Assembly (NCBI GenBank): GCA_947459415.1
Contig: CANHDN010000013.1
Coordinates: forward strand, 1-32,607
Origin: Bacteroidota bacterium
Lineage (GTDB): Bacteria > Bacteroidota > Bacteroidia > UKL13-3
Direction of reading: 5' to 3'
DNA length: 32,607 bases
Below are positions 28,840-32,607 of the stretch, one piece after another; the first letter of the stretch is position 1, and the number at the start of each line of letters is the position of its first letter. Under the pieces are notes generated by a model, which ran no database searches, had not been told where the DNA came from, and was given only the letters and a program-made list of their open reading frames with translations. The position numbers and the translations under genes are program-made.

Positions 28840-31608
28840 TTGAAAAAAATTATACAAGCCTGTTTTGTTGTTTTTTCTATGCTGTGGCTAGAGGTTAGTG
28901 CGCAACAAACATATGTTTTAAAAGGAGTAGTAAAAGATGCCAAAACATCTGAATCTCTTATTGGAGCTACCATTTCTGTAAAGGGAACCAATGCCGGTGT
29001 TAGTACTGATTTTGAGGGGGCATTTTCTATTAAAACAAACATAGCGCCACCAATGGTATTGGTTGTAACTTATGTGGGTTATGTAAAAACAGAGTTTACG
29101 GTTAATGTGCCTGCTAAGCCTATCGAAATTAGATTAAAAGAGAATACACGTGAGTTAAAGGAAGTAGCTGTGAAAGATTCTCGAATTACAGCGCGTCAGA
29201 AACAAGCTCCATTGACCATTGAAACCATGGATGCAATTGCCATTAAAGAAACTCCTGCAGCTAATTTTTATGAGGGTTTAGCCTTGTTAAAAGGGGTAGA
29301 CATGACCAGTGCGAGTATTGGTTTCAAGATTATTAATACACGTGGTTTTAATAGCACCTCGCCCGTAAGGAGCTTGCAGCTCATAGATGGGGTAGATAAT
29401 CAAAGTCCGGGTTTAAATTTCTCTTTGGGTAATTTTCTTGGGGCCTCTGAATTAGATGTTCAAAAGGTAGATTTAATTGTAGGTGCAAGTGGGGCATATT
29501 ATGGGCCAAATGCATTTAATGGAGTAATTAATATGCAAACCAAAAGTCCGTTTCAGTTTCCCGGATTATCTGTAAGTATGAAACTTGGTGAACGCCGCTT
29601 AACTGAAGTGGCTGTAAGGTATGCAGAGGTTTTTAAAAACAAAAAGGGAGAAGATAAATTTGCCTATAAATTTAACTTGTATGCCATGAGTGCTTACGAT
29701 TGGGAGGCCACCAATTACGAAAAAACAGCGCAAAGTCCAACTGGAGAAAACAGTCCGGGTGGTTATGATGCTGTTAACGTTTATGGAGACGAATATTCAA
29801 CCAACCGATTCAGACAAACTGGGATTCCATATCTGGGTTATGGATATGCCTTACGTACAGGTTATAAAGAAATAGATTTGGTAGACTATAACTCCAGAAA
29901 TATTAAAGCTAATATGGCATTTCATTACATGCTCAAAAAGGATGTAGAGATGATCGTGAATACCAGTTTTGGTACAGGTACAACGGTGTATCAGGGAGAT
30001 AATAGGTTTAGTTTAAAAGATATTTTGTTTAATCAAAATAGGATCGAAGTTCGCAAAGAAAACAGCTTTTTTATTCGCGCATACAATACACAAGAAGATG
30101 CAGGCAATAGTTTTGATGCCTATGCCACTGCTTTATTGCTTCAAAACTATGCTAAATCTGATAATAATTGGGCCATAGATTATTCAGAGAATTGGAATGC
30201 AATGGCATACAATACCATGATAGGCCTCAGGCCAGCTCCAAACAGTGTTCCTCCGGGTGTGGTTTATGAACGTTATGCCAATCATTTTTTGAATAATTTT
30301 TATTATGATTCGCTCACCAAATATCATAATATGGTGCGCACAGCCACCGATAATATTCCTCACAACTTAAGAGGTGGTTTAGCCAGGTTTGAGCCAGGAA
30401 CAAATCGTTTTGATTCAGCCTATCGAGAAATAATTTCTCTTACAAACCGCGAGGGCGGATCACGATTTTTTGATCAATCTGCTTTGTATCATTTTATGGG
30501 AGAGAAGCAATTTAAAATGAAGAATTTAGACCTTAGATTGGGAGGTAATTATCGTTTGTATGCACCCTATAGTAGGGGCACTATATTTTTGGATACTGTT
30601 GGAATGGACAGAATTTTTAATCAAGAATTTGGCTCATATTTGGGTTTAGAGCATAAATTTATTGATAACAAAATGAAAGTGAGTTTTACAAATAGGTTGG
30701 ATAAAAACCAGAATTTTAATTTTTTATGGTCGCCGGCAGCTAGTATTGTTTATACAGAGGGTCAACATGTGTTTAGGGTTTCTGCCAGCAGTGCCATCCG
30801 TAATCCAACACTTACAGATCAATACATCAATTTAAATGTAGGAAGAGCAACCTTATTAGGTAATTTGCAAGGTTTTGATAGTTTAGTTACTGTTGAAAGT
30901 TTGGTGGACGCATTTAATAATGGTAAAGACAAATTGCAATACTTCAATGTTGCGCCCATAAGGCCAGAAAGGGTTAAAACCATCGAATTTGGCTACAGAG
31001 GCAACATAGGAGAAAAGTTATTTGTAGATTTAAATTATTATTATTCCTGGTATGATGATTTCATAGGATTTAAAATAGGTGCAGATGTAGATTGGCCAGA
31101 TTTATATCCCAGTCAGGTTAAAATTTATCGTATAAGTGCAAATGCAGTGGATCAAGTTACTACTCAAGGGTTTACTATTGGTACTAATTATTACTATCAA
31201 AAATACTTAAGTTTTTCTGGTAATTATTCCTGGAATAAATTAGACAGGCAAGGTTCTACAGATCCATTGATTCCAGCATTTAATACTCCTGAGCATAAAT
31301 ACAATGTAGGTATTAATGGGCGTAATATCAATTCTAAAATAGGTGATGTAGAAATAGCAGACTGGGGATATGCCATCAACTGGAAATGGCAACAAGGGTT
31401 TAATTTTGAAGGTTCGCCTCAATTTACTGGCGTGGTTCCTGCTTATGGTATGATGGATGTGCAAGTGAATAAGTTTTTTGCCAAAGAAAAATTGACGATG
31501 AAAATAGGAGCTAGTAATGTCCTAAATAATATGGTTATTCAGGTATACGGAGGCCCTAGAATTGGGCGAATGGCCTATTTTTCATTGTTGTTTGATTTTG
31601 GCAAATAG
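28840..31608 (+). CDS. TonB-dependent receptor with carboxypeptidase-regulatory-like N-terminal domain
   Basis: Signal peptide (M)KKIIQACFVVFSMLWLEVSAQ from TTG 28840; 'LKGVVKDAKTSESLIGATISVKGTNAGVSTDFEGAFSI'; plug 'NTRGFNSTSPVRSLQLIDGVDNQSPG' and 'YYGPNAFNGVINMQTKSP'. ORF track start is 28720. Confidence 0.92.
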   Translation: MKKIIQACFVVFSMLWLEVSAQQTYVLKGVVKDAKTSESLIGATISVKGTNAGVSTDFEGAFSIKTNIAPPMVLVVTYVGYVKTEFTVNVPAKPIEIRLKENTRELKEVAVKDSRITARQKQAPLTIETMDAIAIKETPAANFYEGLALLKGVDMTSASIGFKIINTRGFNSTSPVRSLQLIDGVDNQSPGLNFSLGNFLGASELDVQKVDLIVGASGAYYGPNAFNGVINMQTKSPFQFPGLSVSMKLGERRLTEVAVRYAEVFKNKKGEDKFAYKFNLYAMSAYDWEATNYEKTAQSPTGENSPGGYDAVNVYGDEYSTNRFRQTGIPYLGYGYALRTGYKEIDLVDYNSRNIKANMAFHYMLKKDVEMIVNTSFGTGTTVYQGDNRFSLKDILFNQNRIEVRKENSFFIRAYNTQEDAGNSFDAYATALLLQNYAKSDNNWAIDYSENWNAMAYNTMIGLRPAPNSVPPGVVYERYANHFLNNFYYDSLTKYHNMVRTATDNIPHNLRGGLARFEPGTNRFDSAYREIISLTNREGGSRFFDQSALYHFMGEKQFKMKNLDLRLGGNYRLYAPYSRGTIFLDTVGMDRIFNQEFGSYLGLEHKFIDNKMKVSFTNRLDKNQNFNFLWSPAASIVYTEGQHVFRVSASSAIRNPTLTDQYINLNVGRATLLGNLQGFDSLVTVESLVDAFNNGKDKLQYFNVAPIRPERVKTIEFGYRGNIGEKLFVDLNYYYSWYDDFIGFKIGADVDWPDLYPSQVKIYRISANAVDQVTTQGFTIGTNYYYQKYLSFSGNYSWNKLDRQGSTDPLIPAFNTPEHKYNVGINGRNINSKIGDVEIADWGYAINWKWQQGFNFEGSPQFTGVVPAYGMMDVQVNKFFAKEKLTMKIGASNVLNNMVIQVYGGPRIGRMAYFSLLFDFGK

Positions 31609-31611
31609 CCC

Positions 31612-31640
31612 TCAGGGCATGGCCTATTTGGATATTTCAA
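31612..31640 (+). terminator. Possible hairpin/terminator after the TonB-receptor gene
   Basis: CAAATAG (31612-31618) pairs with CTATTTG (31634-31640); competing inner stem GCCC-TCA-GGGC (31618-31628). No clean U-run. Confidence 0.35.
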
Positions 31641-31702
31641 ATTAATTTTTAACTTAGCAACTTTATTGATAACACTAAAATAAACAAAAATAAATTTAAA
31701 GT

Positions 31703-32607
31703 ATGAAGAAAAATCTCCTAAAATCATTTGCAGTATTAGCAACGATGTTTGCAATACATGCAAACGCACAGGTTACTTTTATCGACAAAGTAAGTTCGGT
31801 AAATGTAACAACGAACATTTTATACGATTCAAATGCATCGGTAAACATTTTGGCTGGTCAAGTACCAGGATTACCACCATTGTTTTCGAACAAATTAAGA
31901 TGTGATGTTTACGCTCCAGCTAGTGTGAGTGGTAAAAAGCCATTGGTAATTTTGGCTCACACAGGTAGTTATTTACCAGGTATTGTAAACAAACAAACTA
32001 CTGGAAATCGTAAAGATAGCAGTATTGTTTATTTAGCAAATGAATTAGCTGCTAGAGGTTATGTAGTGGCTGCTATTGATTACCGTTCTGGTTGGAACCC
32101 AACTACTACCAATCAATCTGCTGCAACAGAACAATTGTTAAAAGCAACTTACAGAGGTTTGCAAGATGTTGCCAATGCCGTTCGTTTTTTTAGAGCTAAT
32201 CAAAATACTTATGATATTGACACAGCCAAAATAATCATTGGTGGTCAAGGTACTGGTGGTTATATTTCATATGCTGCTGCTACTGTTAGTACAAGAGGCG
32301 ATATTGAAAGTAATTTGAAGTTCTTGCGTAATGATTTATCTCCAATGGTAAGCATGGATACATTGGGAGACTGGACTGGTTTAGGTGGTGTTCCGATCTT
32401 AAACTTTGGTGCAGATGCAAGTGTTTCAAGCAAAGCTCATATGACTTTTAACTTTGGCGGTGCCATGGGTGATACAGCTTGGATGAAATCAACCAGCTTA
32501 CCAATTGTAAGTTTACAATGTACTAAAGATCCATTTGCTCCATACAGAACAGGAAACGTTATTGTTCCAACAACAGGAATTACTGTAATACCAAATGCTA
32601 GTGGCGC
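31703..32607 (+). CDS. Secreted alpha/beta-hydrolase-fold protein, 3' truncated by the window
   Basis: Open from ATG 31703 to window end: MKKNLLKSFAVLATMFAIHANAQVTFIDKV... (signal peptide), 'LRCDVYAPASVSGKKPLVILAHTGSYLPG', 'GYVVAAIDYRSGW', 'GLQDVANAVRFFRANQNTYDIDTAKIIIGGQGTGGYISY'. Absent from the supplied ORF track. Confidence 0.85.
   Translation, partial: MKKNLLKSFAVLATMFAIHANAQVTFIDKVSSVNVTTNILYDSNASVNILAGQVPGLPPLFSNKLRCDVYAPASVSGKKPLVILAHTGSYLPGIVNKQTTGNRKDSSIVYLANELAARGYVVAAIDYRSGWNPTTTNQSAATEQLLKATYRGLQDVANAVRFFRANQNTYDIDTAKIIIGGQGTGGYISYAAATVSTRGDIESNLKFLRNDLSPMVSMDTLGDWTGLGGVPILNFGADASVSSKAHMTFNFGGAMGDTAWMKSTSLPIVSLQCTKDPFAPYRTGNVIVPTTGITVIPNASG

Noticed and set aside
1-32607. CRISPR arrays, transposons, phage genes, toxin-antitoxin or defence systems, tRNA/rRNA
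   Set aside because: Looked for spaced repeats, transposase/integrase motifs and RNA-gene signatures by eye; none seen.

Overview
AT-rich Bacteroidota chromosomal segment (judged from protein families and TAnnTTTG-type -7 boxes). Most of it is core or housekeeping content. In order: the C-terminal tail of a probable TerC-family membrane protein; a multi-PAS sensor histidine kinase; yicC-gmk-nadD; an inverted-hybrid response regulator/kinase and a response regulator with an AraC-type HTH; a minus-strand block (aldehyde dehydrogenase, enoyl-CoA hydratase, stand-alone B12-binding domain, small lipoprotein, gltX); frr followed by a GT51 transglycosylase with a large AsmA-like N-terminal region; a surface-glycan cluster (GT-C-like membrane proteins, GT2s, WecD-like GNAT, WecE-like aminotransferase); a periplasmic adaptor plus TolC without an inner-membrane pump; a polysaccharide deacetylase with two more GT2s; TatD; a TonB-dependent receptor; and a truncated secreted alpha/beta-hydrolase whose nucleophile serine appears replaced by glycine. 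I found no CRISPR array, phage, transposon, defence system, tRNA or rRNA. The observations most worth following up are the Ser-less hydrolase next to the TonB receptor, a perfect 10-bp inverted repeat laid over a Bacteroidota-type promoter, an unlisted 31-aa ORF upstream of it, the AsmA-like/GT51 fusion, and the structured leader with a TTG start on the TonB receptor. I see no convincing evidence for a wholly new multi-gene system.
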